NCBI RefSeq assembly: GCF_032490495.1
Contig: NZ_JAVYJB010000003.1
Span: 62,001 to 126,000 of the forward strand
Reading direction: 5' to 3'
Origin: Pilosibacter fragilis
Lineage (GTDB): Bacteria; Bacillota; Clostridia; Lachnospirales; Lachnospiraceae
DNA: 64,000 bases
A program made the position numbers and the translations under genes. The notes below the pieces were generated by a model that had not been told where the DNA came from, did not search any database, and saw only the letters and a list, made by a program, of their open reading frames with translations. Shown piece by piece: positions 1 through 8,131 of the stretch (position 1 is its first letter; each line of letters begins with the position of its first letter).

Positions 1-289
1 TATCATGCTCCTGCATACCATCCACCTCTTTTTGTGACTCAGCCTCCTGTAAAAGATCCGTCAGCATATAGCATATACCGTGTCTCCAGTTGGCGCTCAA
101 TACGGATTCCTTGAGAAGTTCCTCTGCATCCAACATCATTTTACAGCCGGATTCGCCGGGATGTGCTGCAACCGGTTTGCCTGCTAACAGTTCCTTAGCC
201 TGCTGCGGTGACAGATCCACATAACCGCCCGGTGTCATCATCTGAAAGTTGTCGTTGGGATATTTCTTTAAAAAATCTTTTACCAGCAT
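1..289 (-). CDS. Hypothetical ICE protein, C-terminus cut off by the window edge
   Basis: An open frame of at least 96 codons starts at 289 with MLVKDFLKKYPND and runs off the left edge. An AGGAGG at 298-303 sits eight bases before the ATG and overlaps the stop of the upstream TadC-like gene, so the two are translationally linked. The protein contains MMTPGGYVDLSP and is acidic toward the cut end. Short proteins of this appearance are common on clostridial ICEs. I do not recognise a function, and no membrane segment is visible in the part present. Confidence 0.7.
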   Translation of the reverse strand, partial: MLVKDFLKKYPNDNFQMMTPGGYVDLSPQQAKELLAGKPVAAHPGESGCKMMLDAEELLKESVLSANWRHGICYMLTDLLQEAESQKEVDGMQEHD

Positions 290-302
290 CTTGCATTCCT
301 CC

Positions 303-1175
303 TTAAAACATTCCGCCGAGGCTTTGGATTGCCACATAGCAGATAATCGCCAGATACGTCAGCAGAAAACACATCAGCATAGCAAAGGAAAATACCCGGA
401 TCTTCGGCGGAATCTTCTGGGCCTCAGCTTTCAGACGCTGCAGTTCAATCTGCTTGAAATCATGTGATAACATCTGGAAATAAACCGCACTGTCATCTCC
501 GCGAAGCACACCGATCAATCCCCGGACAACGTCCGACAGCATCGGTGAGTTCAGCCTTGCTTCAAACCGTGTCAAAGCTGCTTCATAGTTGGATGAGCGC
601 ATATCCGCCAGCAGGATATCCAGCTCTCCGGTCAGTGCTTGCCCGGCATTTCCTTTGAACCGTTCCAGCATCCCGATTACATTCCGGCTTGCTTTCAGCT
701 CCTGTTCAATCGTTGCCACCAGACGTGGAAGCTCCCGTTCAATCTCATCCCGTTTTGCTTTGAGGCGCTCATCTGCCTTTTGCGTTTCTTTAAAATAGAG
801 CAGCACCGCAAGAATGACTACCACCGGTGACAAAAGCGGCAGCAAAAACAGGCACGGAATGACTGCGCTCAGTACAGCACCGGATTTTACAATGGCATAC
901 GCCTGATACACTTCCGGTGACAGGTTCAGACCGCTGGCCTTTAGGATGTTGTTCATCCGTCCTCGTTTGTACTCATCCATATGAATCCATTTGGACAGCC
1001 GGACCGCTGCCGTCATCAAATGGGTTTCCAGGCTTTTGGCTGCTTTTCGTTCCTGCTTAACCGTACCAAGCATGGCTTTGGCTGCGCCAATCGTAGGCAG
1101 ACGGAGAATGGAAGCCACAATAAAAAACAACCCCAATGCAAGGAAGGCTCCGAATAAAAATAATAATCCTGTCAT
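303..1175 (-). CDS. TadC-like inner-membrane platform protein (type II secretion F family)
   Basis: A 290-residue membrane protein resembling the TadC half of the Flp/Tad pilus platform. It has an N-terminal hydrophobic segment (GLLFLFGAFLALGLFF), a central pair of helices near residues 100-130, a cytoplasmic F-domain-like part with ERELPRLVATIEQEL, and a last hydrophobic segment before the C-terminus. The ATG at 1175 is preferred because AGGAGG lies nine bases upstream; a GTG three codons earlier would overlap that site. It overlaps the upstream TadB-like stop. By family it would help assemble or retract a type IVc pilus with the CpaF-like ATPase. A single pair of F-domain proteins is the usual Tad arrangement. 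Confidence 0.8.
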   Translation of the reverse strand: MTGLLFLFGAFLALGLFFIVASILRLPTIGAAKAMLGTVKQERKAAKSLETHLMTAAVRLSKWIHMDEYKRGRMNNILKASGLNLSPEVYQAYAIVKSGAVLSAVIPCLFLLPLLSPVVVILAVLLYFKETQKADERLKAKRDEIERELPRLVATIEQELKASRNVIGMLERFKGNAGQALTGELDILLADMRSSNYEAALTRFEARLNSPMLSDVVRGLIGVLRGDDSAVYFQMLSHDFKQIELQRLKAEAQKIPPKIRVFSFAMLMCFLLTYLAIICYVAIQSLGGMF

Positions 1176-1180
1176 CCGGT

Positions 1181-2110
1181 TCACCTCCTGTATTCAATCG
1201 GGCGTGTCAGCTTGACCACAAATCCTGCCGATATAAAGATAACCGCCGCAGTTATGGAGAGGATGATCTGTCCGAGCATGGTATGCATCAGCACGTCATA
1301 CCAGTCCTGATTGAGCATGTACATCAGCGGAATGTTCCCGATGACAAAAATGACCATGATCATGAATTCCTTGCGTGGTTCCGCAATCAGATATTCCAGC
1401 TCCGCATTGACGTTACGCATATCCGATAACTTGGCAACGATAGGGGTGAGGGTAGTTTTCAGGCTGCGGTCACGCTGACAGTCACTGACAGCATCGCACC
1501 ATTCCCAAAAGACTTCATTTTCAATCTGCCCTCGCATAGTATGGATCGCTGCTTCCACATCGGGATTTACCAGCCGGATCTGCATCAGGAAATGTTCAAA
1601 CACTTTGGATACCGGTGGATTTAAGTACGTGATATTTTCTTCTACCGCCGTCACAATATCTTCGGTCCTTAAATAGGCGGTCGTAATGACGGAGAGGGCG
1701 GTTTCCAGTTCTGCGGATACATCCCGTTTATAGTGGCTGGCCGTTAGCTTTACATACCAAAACGGGAGAAATAAAAAGCCCACTGCAAGGACCGGAGCCA
1801 GAAAAAAATTCCCAAGCAAAATGGCAAGGGAACCGCCCAGACAGAACAGCCCAAGAGAAACCGCGCACACGATTGAAAAATGGCTGCCGCGTCCGGTCAT
1901 CTCCAAAACAGCCTGTGCTTCTCCGATCTCACGCCGGAAGATTCCCGGCTTTTTTCTGCCTGATGATTCTTTGAGCTTGTCCCGGATTCCTTTTTTCGGA
2001 CGTAGCAGGAATGCAAACAGACTGTCTGTAAATTCCACGGGTTTTAAATGCAGAAGCAGAAATGCTCCTACAATCAATCCGGCGCAAGATAGTAACTGTA
2101 TGGCTGTCAT
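1181..2110 (-). CDS. TadB-like inner-membrane platform protein (type II secretion F family)
   Basis: A 309-residue protein with a hydrophobic N-terminus, two adjacent membrane helices near residues 80-115 and two more at the C-terminus (MIMVIFVIGNIPLMYML and IILSITAAVIFISAGFVV). The soluble middle part (ELETALSVITTAYLRTEDIV) is typical of TadB/GspF-like proteins. Its ATG overlaps the CpaF-like stop in an ATGA junction at 2107-2110, so translation is coupled. Together with the TadC-like protein it should form the membrane platform that the CpaF-like ATPase drives. Assignment as TadB rather than TadC follows gene order and size and is less certain than the family. Confidence 0.8.
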   Translation of the reverse strand: MTAIQLLSCAGLIVGAFLLLHLKPVEFTDSLFAFLLRPKKGIRDKLKESSGRKKPGIFRREIGEAQAVLEMTGRGSHFSIVCAVSLGLFCLGGSLAILLGNFFLAPVLAVGFLFLPFWYVKLTASHYKRDVSAELETALSVITTAYLRTEDIVTAVEENITYLNPPVSKVFEHFLMQIRLVNPDVEAAIHTMRGQIENEVFWEWCDAVSDCQRDRSLKTTLTPIVAKLSDMRNVNAELEYLIAEPRKEFMIMVIFVIGNIPLMYMLNQDWYDVLMHTMLGQIILSITAAVIFISAGFVVKLTRPIEYRR

Positions 2111-3753
2111 GATATTTCAACCTCCTTTTCTGCAGGCATGGTCAGCAGGCGTTCCAACATATCCTGCGGCATCCCGTTTTCCATCAGTCTCCTTGCAAGG
2201 CTTTCCGAAATAGGATTAACCTGACGATGACTGCCCGCAATGATAAATTTCCCGTTTTCTACACGGTTCTCCGTGATATGGTACTGAAACAACGGGCGGA
2301 ATTTCCGTGTCCCATCTGTCTGGATCTCACATTCCATGATCTCCATCAGACGGCGCTCCTTATTTTCCAACTGCTTACAAAATGCCACAATGGGATAGGC
2401 TTCCGTCACAAATCCCATCAAGGTTTCGTCGCTCATGTCAACGGCACGCTTACACAGGGAAACCATACGGCGGTAAGTGGCATCGCAGCTCATGGAGTGG
2501 ATCGTTGTTACCACCGCCACACCGGTTCTGGCTGCTTCCTGCGCGGCATTCGCCTCCGGTCCGCGCATTTCACCCACAACAATGATATCCGGATTGAATC
2601 GCAGAGCCATATCCAGCAGTGCAATCTGGTCAACCCTCTGGCGCTCATTTTCACTGTCTCTTGTCAGTGTATGGACAACGGAATTGACTACTTTCCCGTC
2701 TTTTCGCCGCACCAATGCCAACTCTCTGGAGCCGTTTTCAATGCTATAAATTCGTTTCCCGTCCGGAATCGTGGTAAGAAGCCAGCCGAGCAGTGTGGTC
2801 TTTCCGGAGCTGGTAGCCCCTGCCACACACACAGAGATCCCATATCGGATACATTCCGCAAGAAAATCCAGCATGGAATCGGTTGCGGTTCCGCCATTTA
2901 CAAAATCTTCTTTCTTCATACTCTGCGGATTCACGATTCGAATGGATGCGGCCACGCCCACATCTTCATCAACAATGGGGGTTTTCAGCACAGCGATACG
3001 GATATTTTTGGAGAGATGCCCCAGAACACTGGGACTGGCATCATCCAGCACCATGCCGGAGACATGAAGCATACGGCGCACTACGTTGATTGCGTGTTCC
3101 GGGCTGTCAAAATGTTCTTCCAACTTTTTTGTGACACCGCCTGAGAACTGTACTTCCACGTCATCCCATGCGTTGATATCGATTTCTTCAATGCCTTCCC
3201 CATAGATGTACTTGGTCAAAAAACCGAATTCCGCCATTTCGGAATAGATGGCATCTACCAGGTCCTCTGCCGTCATCCCATTCACATGGATACGATGATC
3301 CTGAATGTACTTCCCTGCAAATCGACGGATCTGAGACTTGATTTCTTCATTGTTTCCCGCAGTCACCAAACTGCTGTATTCTTTGGAAAGGTATGCCTGC
3401 ACTTCACGAAGCACAGAAGAAAAATCACGGCTCTCATCTTCCGGAGCGAAAAACAGGTCATGGGTCCGCAGAGTTTTCTGTTCCCTTTTCGGCGGCACAT
3501 ATACATCCTCATCATCCTGCATTTCCGAAAGTTCTTCTGCCTCTTTTTTGTTCTGACTTTCTTCTTTTGGAGAAGTTGTATCCCAAACATTCTCCACAAT
3601 CGGGTAGTCCGGGCCAAATTGAAGCTCTCCAAATCGTGAGACTGCATGTTCAGGGGGAGGTGTTTGATGCTCATCAGACGGAGAATGCATTCGCTGAACA
3701 TCTTTTGAAGAATCCTCCAAAAATGCGGGCTTGCTGCGTCTTTCTCCTAACAT
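2107..3753 (-). CDS. CpaF/TadA-like secretion ATPase
   Basis: A 548-residue hexameric-type ATPase of the VirB11/GspE superfamily, CpaF branch. Residues 1-100 are acidic and poorly ordered. The core has a Walker A (GATSSGKTTLLGW), a Walker B-like stretch (FNPDIIVVGEMRGPEA) with the Glu of the Asp/His box region, and TTIHSMSCDATYRR. It should power pilus assembly at the cytoplasmic face of the TadB/TadC platform. GGAGG precedes the start, which overlaps the CpaE-like stop by seven bases. The nearest alternative is a conjugation VirB11, but the adjacent F-family, CpaB-like and prepilin peptidase genes favour a Tad system. Confidence 0.9.
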   Translation of the reverse strand: MLGERRSKPAFLEDSSKDVQRMHSPSDEHQTPPPEHAVSRFGELQFGPDYPIVENVWDTTSPKEESQNKKEAEELSEMQDDEDVYVPPKREQKTLRTHDLFFAPEDESRDFSSVLREVQAYLSKEYSSLVTAGNNEEIKSQIRRFAGKYIQDHRIHVNGMTAEDLVDAIYSEMAEFGFLTKYIYGEGIEEIDINAWDDVEVQFSGGVTKKLEEHFDSPEHAINVVRRMLHVSGMVLDDASPSVLGHLSKNIRIAVLKTPIVDEDVGVAASIRIVNPQSMKKEDFVNGGTATDSMLDFLAECIRYGISVCVAGATSSGKTTLLGWLLTTIPDGKRIYSIENGSRELALVRRKDGKVVNSVVHTLTRDSENERQRVDQIALLDMALRFNPDIIVVGEMRGPEANAAQEAARTGVAVVTTIHSMSCDATYRRMVSLCKRAVDMSDETLMGFVTEAYPIVAFCKQLENKERRLMEIMECEIQTDGTRKFRPLFQYHITENRVENGKFIIAGSHRQVNPISESLARRLMENGMPQDMLERLLTMPAEKEVEIS

Positions 3754-4559
3754 CCGAACACCTCCTTTGTAATAGCCTCGATGGATTTACGAAAACCGCG
3801 GCTGTCTTTCATGCTCAGTTCCGTGAACAGGTTTCCCTCCAATACCTGTGCGAAGACTTCTTCCGAATGCGGGATCTGGAATGCTACACTGCCAAGCACC
3901 TGCTCGATATGGCCGCTGGCTTCATTTGCCCGTACATTGCTTGCGACCTTGTACTGCTTATCCGCATCCCATTTGCTCTCACGCAACAGGGGAAGCTGGC
4001 TAGACAGATAACTGATGGACTTTAAATCACAGTTTACCAGCCGGAGGACCGCATCCGATTCCATCAGGGCAATAGCGGATAAGATATCATTGGCAATGTA
4101 ACTGCCGCAGTCAATGATGATATAGGGGGCAATTCCCCGCAGGCACTGTAAAAGTTCTTCCGCCTGTGTCCGTTCATAGGGAGGATAGGTGTATTCATTT
4201 TCTCCCTTCCGCATTCCCAAAAGCGTCAGATGACGGAACCGTTTGTGCGTAATACAATTGTGCCGTACCAGTGATTCGGATACATGCGTTGCTGCAAGGA
4301 TACTGCCCAGGGAGTGTTCTTCCTCCAACTCTCCCGGCGGGCAGATGCAGGGAAGCATTGGGGTATTCATATCACACAGCAGCAAGGCAACATCCCGTTT
4401 CTGCATGGCAAGGCGGGCAGCCAGTTTAACCGCAACTGTGGTCTTGCCGGAACCGGGACTGCCCCAGACAGCGAGCATTTGATTTTCATTCTCCGGCATC
4501 TGCTCCTGCACTTCTTCACCGGATCTGCGGGAAAAGATACTGTTTTTCAAGAAATTCAA
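3747..4559 (-). CDS. CpaE-like P-loop ATPase (ParA/MinD superfamily)
   Basis: A 270-residue ParA-type protein with a Walker A near residue 35 (WGSPGSGKTTVAVKLAARLA), a switch-like aspartate region (LLLCDMNTPMLP) and a later IIIDCGSYIAND stretch. In Tad clusters CpaE proteins localise the pilus machinery. The receiver-like N-terminal domain of classical CpaE is absent, so this is a short form. The start appears to be TTG at 4559, with GGTGGAG just upstream and the CpaB-like stop at 4563. It sits between the CpaB-like and CpaF-like genes, the usual order. Confidence 0.8.
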   Translation of the reverse strand: MNFLKNSIFSRRSGEEVQEQMPENENQMLAVWGSPGSGKTTVAVKLAARLAMQKRDVALLLCDMNTPMLPCICPPGELEEEHSLGSILAATHVSESLVRHNCITHKRFRHLTLLGMRKGENEYTYPPYERTQAEELLQCLRGIAPYIIIDCGSYIANDILSAIALMESDAVLRLVNCDLKSISYLSSQLPLLRESKWDADKQYKVASNVRANEASGHIEQVLGSVAFQIPHSEEVFAQVLEGNLFTELSMKDSRGFRKSIEAITKEVFGC

Positions 4560-4562
4560 GGC

Positions 4563-5393
4563 TTACTCCACCTCGCTTTCTGCAGGAACGGTTTCCGATT
4601 CTTCGGCCTCACTTTCTTCATTTTCTTTTTCTGTTTGCTCAGATGGGTTTTCTTCTTCAACCGGTGGATACAGTTCCGCCAATACAGCCTCCTGCGCTTC
4701 AATAAATACGACGGCGTTTTTCTGCTCTCCACGATATACCAAAGACAGGTGAAGTTTTCCGTCTGCCTCAAGCTCTGCAAGGATTTTGGATTGTTCCGGC
4801 GTCACTAAAAGCGTCACTGTATCCGGCAGTTCCCGTTCTTCGCTTTCTTCTGTCTGTTCGCCTGTATTGGCATCTGAGCCGCTGTTTGCGGTTACCGCAA
4901 TCACTTCCACATACTGCAGTTCCGCAGGGATGACGGTAGAACCCTGCTTTTTGTAATCCGGTGCGATTACAGAGACAATATCACCGCTCTGCAGCTTTCC
5001 GGACAGTCCGTTTGCAAAGTTCTTTACAGATACGGAAATGGCCTGCTTTTCTCCGGTCAGGTGATAAAGATAGGCGTTCTCTGCCGTCGGTTCCTCCGCA
5101 AGTTTGGATGAAAGAATATAATCGCCCACAGCCAGATCTGCTGTTGCAAATTTGCCTATGACCGTATCGGAACTTTTCACAACATCTTCCGGCAGGTTGT
5201 ATCCACCGACTTCCACCTGCTTTACCATGTCAGATTGGATTTCCTCTCCATTTTTCACAGGCTTTACTACACGGACAATCTCTGTTTTCTCGCTGATGCT
5301 CTGATTAAAGAGCGGTGTTACCGCAAAACAAATGATCAGGGAAAGCACAATGCAGATGACACCGATCACAGTCCGGTTTTTCAAAAGATTCAT
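4563..5393 (-). CDS. CpaB/RcpC-like SAF-domain pilus protein
   Basis: A 276-residue protein with one N-terminal membrane anchor (VIGVICIVLSLIICFAVTPLF), an SAF-like region (VVKPVKNGEEIQSDMVKQVEV, DLAVGDYILSSKL) and an RcpC-type stretch (LQSGDIVSVIAPD). The C-terminal 35 residues are almost all Glu and Ser/Thr and are probably extracytoplasmic. CpaB/RcpC proteins in Gram-negatives associate with the outer secretin; here, in a Gram-positive, there is none, so it would act at the membrane-wall interface. GGAGG lies eight bases before the ATG. It is the first gene after the intrinsic terminator at 5414-5446. Confidence 0.8.
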   Translation of the reverse strand: MNLLKNRTVIGVICIVLSLIICFAVTPLFNQSISEKTEIVRVVKPVKNGEEIQSDMVKQVEVGGYNLPEDVVKSSDTVIGKFATADLAVGDYILSSKLAEEPTAENAYLYHLTGEKQAISVSVKNFANGLSGKLQSGDIVSVIAPDYKKQGSTVIPAELQYVEVIAVTANSGSDANTGEQTEESEERELPDTVTLLVTPEQSKILAELEADGKLHLSLVYRGEQKNAVVFIEAQEAVLAELYPPVEEENPSEQTEKENEESEAEESETVPAESEVE

Positions 5394-5413
5394 AGCAATT
5401 TCCTCCTTTGGTT

Positions 5414-5446
5414 AAAAAAGGCGGGCCTCTGTAAAGAAACCCGCCG
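5414..5446 (-). terminator. Intrinsic terminator inside the pilus cluster
   Basis: Read on the minus strand, GGCGGG (5440-5445) and CCCGCC (5420-5425) form a six-bp GC stem followed at once by six T residues. It lies between the 33-residue membrane peptide and the CpaB-like gene, which are on the same strand. It would therefore limit read-through from the pilin and peptidase genes into the machinery genes. Confidence 0.8.
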
Positions 5447-5452
5447 AATACG

Positions 5453-5554
5453 TTACTTAGAAATATACCTTTTGCGGCGGCAAAGCAGGAAAGCTGTCGT
5501 CCCTGCAACAACCGGTATCATTGTACATACGGCAATCATGATTTTCTTTTTCAT
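5453..5554 (-). CDS. 33-residue single-pass membrane peptide in the pilus cluster
   Basis: A short frame with ATG at 5554, a clear GGAGGAA eight bases upstream and a stop at 5453-5455. The peptide begins MKKKIMIAVCTMIPVV, continues with a hydrophobic stretch (AGTTAFLLC) and ends in a basic tail (RRKRYISK). It resembles a lone membrane helix with positive charges on both sides. It lies between the prepilin peptidase and the terminator. The good ribosome site, the conserved-looking topology and the position argue that it is real. Function is unknown; a minor pilin-like or assembly peptide is a guess. Confidence 0.6.
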   Translation of the reverse strand: MKKKIMIAVCTMIPVVAGTTAFLLCRRKRYISK

Positions 5555-6042
5555 AGATTCATTCCTCCGATATTCATAAAATATATGACAGCGGCTCCTG
5601 CTGCCAGAAAGGGGCCTACCGGCAGCGGAGCCTGTTTTTCGTTCTTCCGGTATCTTTGATACATCTGAAGTCCCATGCCGTAAATAACAAATCCTGCAAG
5701 ACCGATCACAGAGGCAAAAAGCCCTCCTGAAAGTCCCAATACCGATCCCAAAGCCCCGGCCAGCTTCACATCACCTCCGCCGATTCCTTTCCCGTTCCGG
5801 CAGCACAACGCTGCCGCCAGATAGGGGAATGCTGTTAGAATGCCCAAGAGATGCTGTGGTTGGAACTGCAGAAGGGATAATGCCGCAATCCCAACCTGCA
5901 GGCCATCCGGTATCGTCCTTTTTGAAATATCCCAAACTGATACAGCTATCAAAAGGATCAGGAACAATACCGCCTGTATGGGCAGCAGGATTTGCCGAAA
6001 GGTAATGGATACTCCCTCCAAAAGTGCCGGATCAACCGCCAT
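5551..6042 (-). CDS. Type IV prepilin peptidase (A24 family, TadV/CpaA-like)
   Basis: A membrane aspartyl peptidase of about 163 residues. The two catalytic aspartates are visible: one in VWDISKRTIPD after the first helix and one in the GxGD-type motif GGGDVKLAGALG. Six or so hydrophobic segments follow the A24 pattern, and the N-terminal methylase domain of PilD is absent, as in Tad-type CpaA/TadV. I place the start at the ATG at 6042, which overlaps the stop of the pilin-like gene. The longer frame upstream would run into that gene and lacks a better ribosome site. It should cleave the adjacent Flp-like prepilin. Confidence 0.85.
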   Translation of the reverse strand: MAVDPALLEGVSITFRQILLPIQAVLFLILLIAVSVWDISKRTIPDGLQVGIAALSLLQFQPQHLLGILTAFPYLAAALCCRNGKGIGGGDVKLAGALGSVLGLSGGLFASVIGLAGFVIYGMGLQMYQRYRKNEKQAPLPVGPFLAAGAAVIYFMNIGGMNL

Positions 6043-6271
6043 AATCAAACATTTCTTTGACACGGTCGACCAGAGTCGGAAGCACGGTATCATTAAACAG
6101 GGCATAGAGACCGGCTAACAGCAATGCGCCAAGTACCACTGCGATCAGAATCTTGATGGCGGTATCCACATAACCTTCGCCGGAAGTTTCTCTCAATTTT
6201 GCTTTCGCTTCCAGCATTTTGAGCGTCATGGCAGTGCGGATTTTGAGCATCTGGTTTTTCATCATTTTCAT
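6032..6271 (-). CDS. Flp-type pilin-like small protein
   Basis: A 79-residue protein. A basic amphipathic N-terminus of about 34 residues (MKMMKNQMLKIRTAMTLKML...) is followed by SGEGYVDTAIKILIAVVLG and a single 20-residue hydrophobic helix, then a short polar tail ending in FDYGG. A Gly just before an acidic/hydrophobic stretch is what A24 peptidases cut, and the peptidase gene overlaps its stop. GGAGG sits about nine bases before the ATG at 6271. It is the only pilin candidate in the visible cluster. The cleavage site is inferred, and the long basic leader is unusual for Flp. Confidence 0.65.
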   Translation of the reverse strand: MKMMKNQMLKIRTAMTLKMLEAKAKLRETSGEGYVDTAIKILIAVVLGALLLAGLYALFNDTVLPTLVDRVKEMFDYGG

Positions 6272-6311
6272 ATCGTTTTCCTCCATTTTCGTGATTGTAG
6301 GTTGGTTTTGA

Positions 6312-6656
6312 TTACATTCCGGCCATCTGCTGACCGTTTCGAGGAGCTTCTGCTTGCTGTACAGGGGACGCCTGCGGCGGAGCCTGTGCCAGTTCCAATG
6401 CCTGATGGTAAGCATCCATAACAGCGCCGTACAGCTGGTTGCGAAATTCTGCCGTTACGGGGAAACAGATCTCCTTGTAGCCATCCTGTGTCTTACGGCT
6501 GGGCATGGATACAAACAGGCCGTCTTTACCGCCCTCGACAAGTTTGATTCCCCGGACGGCAAAGCACCCGTCTATGGTAGCGGATGCGTAGGCTCTGGTT
6601 CCTCCCTGGGTTCCGGGCGGATACATGGAATTGATTCGGACATCGATTTGGGGCAT
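6312..6656 (-). CDS. SpoVG-like protein
   Basis: A 114-residue protein whose first 85 residues match the SpoVG fold: IDVRINSMYPPG, RAYASATIDGCFAVRGIKLVEG, GLFVSMPSRKTQDGYKEICFPVTAEFR. SpoVG is a small DNA/RNA-binding regulator in Firmicutes. The C-terminal 30 residues are Pro/Gln/Ala-rich and unlike chromosomal SpoVG. AAAGGAGG lies eight bases before the ATG. SpoVG-like genes next to pilus and YodL-like genes recur on clostridial ICEs, so this copy is presumed to serve the element rather than sporulation. Confidence 0.85.
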   Translation of the reverse strand: MPQIDVRINSMYPPGTQGGTRAYASATIDGCFAVRGIKLVEGGKDGLFVSMPSRKTQDGYKEICFPVTAEFRNQLYGAVMDAYHQALELAQAPPQASPVQQAEAPRNGQQMAGM

Positions 6657-6747
6657 AGTAGTTCCTCCTTTTTTTCTGCTGCTTTTTCATTTCATGGTTC
6701 CTTTCTGTGTATCTGTTCAGTAAAGAACTGACAGCAATCTGCCTGCT

Positions 6748-7308
6748 CTAAAACTGCATGGTATGGGATGTCCTTATGGCTTGCTCCGGAGAGTTGAAGT
6801 CCACCTGTTGAAAGCCGAACCGATCCACATAGTGAAAAGAACTGCTCTCTCTGTCATATAACTCCAGAACATCGCTCATGGAAAGGGAATGTCCGGTATA
6901 TCCTTCCGGCCATTCTGTATTGAATGTCGTATAGAGTGCCTCCAGATCATTGGTTTCTACGGCTCCGTCATATACCAACTGATACTGCTCTGCACTCGGA
7001 GAGCCGAATTGCCTGCACATTTCCTCATAACTGATAAACTTCATACGGATATCCACATCCGGTTTTAACTGCCAGACACGCACATTTTTCAGTACCGGCT
7101 GGTCAGGGGAAGGTTCTGCCTGGTTCACCAGCCGGTCAAAGACGCCGTTCTGCCATTTAACTTCCCGAATATCCCGCTGATGGTTTAAAAAGTCTTTCAA
7201 TTCTTCCCGTTCAAACATGGGATCGACAACGGCCTGTCCGTCCTGTACCATGCCGACACGGTTTCCGTAATAAACAATGACTCCATTCCGGATCTGAATG
7301 GGCTTCAT
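6748..7308 (-). CDS. YodL-domain-like ICE protein
   Basis: A 186-residue soluble protein. The C-terminal part, GHSLSMSDVLELYDRESSSF followed by HYVDRFGFQQV, is the pattern I associate with the YodL domain found on ICE and phage polypeptides. The N-terminal part (IQIRNGVIVYYGNRVGMVQD) is not recognised. Function is unknown. GGAGAG precedes the ATG. No membrane segment or signal peptide is visible. Confidence 0.6.
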   Translation of the reverse strand: MKPIQIRNGVIVYYGNRVGMVQDGQAVVDPMFEREELKDFLNHQRDIREVKWQNGVFDRLVNQAEPSPDQPVLKNVRVWQLKPDVDIRMKFISYEEMCRQFGSPSAEQYQLVYDGAVETNDLEALYTTFNTEWPEGYTGHSLSMSDVLELYDRESSSFHYVDRFGFQQVDFNSPEQAIRTSHTMQF

Positions 7309-7324
7309 TTCTCATCACTCTCCT

Positions 7325-7849
7325 TTATCCCATTTGAATTCCTCCCTCTGGCTGCTGTGGGAATGCCTGAAGATCCTGCTCACTTGGAAATACCAGTTTT
7401 CCTTCTACAATCTCCATCACAGCAAAATCATTCCTGTCACAGATCAGCACACGATGCTGATAGTCCTTTTGCATCTGCACATAGTCCCGGACTTCCTCTG
7501 GACTGCACAGCCATACCCCGGCAGCATACCTGCCATCCGGAAGAAAACTATAGCCGGAATACTGCGGTGTATGCTCAGAAAGATCTGCCGCACCTGCCGG
7601 TCGGATCTGTGAAAGTTGAAGCTTGGCACTATCCGGCAGAAGTTCCGGTCTGAGAAGCCCCATCACATCCTGCTTTCTGCACCATGTAACTTCACCGGTT
7701 TTAAGGGAAACCGTTTGCAAGGCATCCCCAGCATCCTTCTGGCAAAAGAAAAGCTGCCCTGTTTCATTTTCAGGCAGCACAAGCACACGATTCATCAGGT
7801 TTTCCGGCAGGTTCTGTTGTACGCAATCTTCCTGCGTATAGACACGCAT
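7325..7849 (-). CDS. Hypothetical ICE protein (174 aa)
   Basis: A soluble 174-residue protein starting MRVYTQEDCVQQNLPENLMNR and ending EGGIQMG. No motif recognised; two Cys (CQKD, WCRKQD) and a third near CDRND do not form an obvious metal site. AAGGAGGG lies before the ATG, and it follows the AbrB-like stop by three bases, so it belongs to the same transcript. Its C-terminal PQQPEGGIQMG tail resembles the Gln/Gly/Met tails of its neighbours (ArdA-like SMQMGGM, SpoVG-like GQQMAGM). Confidence 0.65.
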   Translation of the reverse strand: MRVYTQEDCVQQNLPENLMNRVLVLPENETGQLFFCQKDAGDALQTVSLKTGEVTWCRKQDVMGLLRPELLPDSAKLQLSQIRPAGAADLSEHTPQYSGYSFLPDGRYAAGVWLCSPEEVRDYVQMQKDYQHRVLICDRNDFAVMEIVEGKLVFPSEQDLQAFPQQPEGGIQMG

Positions 7850-7852
7850 CGT

Positions 7853-8131
7853 TTATCCCTCCTTTTTCTGAAGCAGGCTGCTCAATTCCCCAAGCAGTTC
7901 CAGACGTTTGCTGTCCGGCATCGCTTTAACTGCCGCACGCACATAGGCTTCCACTGCTTCCGATGACTGATCGCCAACCTCCACAATGTCCACCTTTGTG
8001 ACGGTTATCCTGCCGCTGCTCAGACCAATACGCACAATATCCCCGTATTCCATATGGGCAGTTTCCCGCAGTGCCTTTGGAATCAGCACTCTCCCTTTGC
8101 TGTCAACCAGCTTATAAATTGGTTTACTCAT
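7853..8131 (-). CDS. AbrB/SpoVT-type transition regulator
   Basis: A 92-residue protein with the swapped-hairpin AbrB domain at residues 1-50 (YKLVDSKGRVLIPKALRETA, MEYGDIVRIGLSSGRITVTK) and a helical C-terminal tail. Such proteins bind DNA as dimers or tetramers and repress transfer or toxin-antitoxin genes. Good ribosome site AAGGAGGG upstream. It overlaps the next upstream gene by eight bases, so the two are probably co-translated and might interact. Confidence 0.85.
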   Translation of the reverse strand: MSKPIYKLVDSKGRVLIPKALRETAHMEYGDIVRIGLSSGRITVTKVDIVEVGDQSSEAVEAYVRAAVKAMPDSKRLELLGELSSLLQKKEG

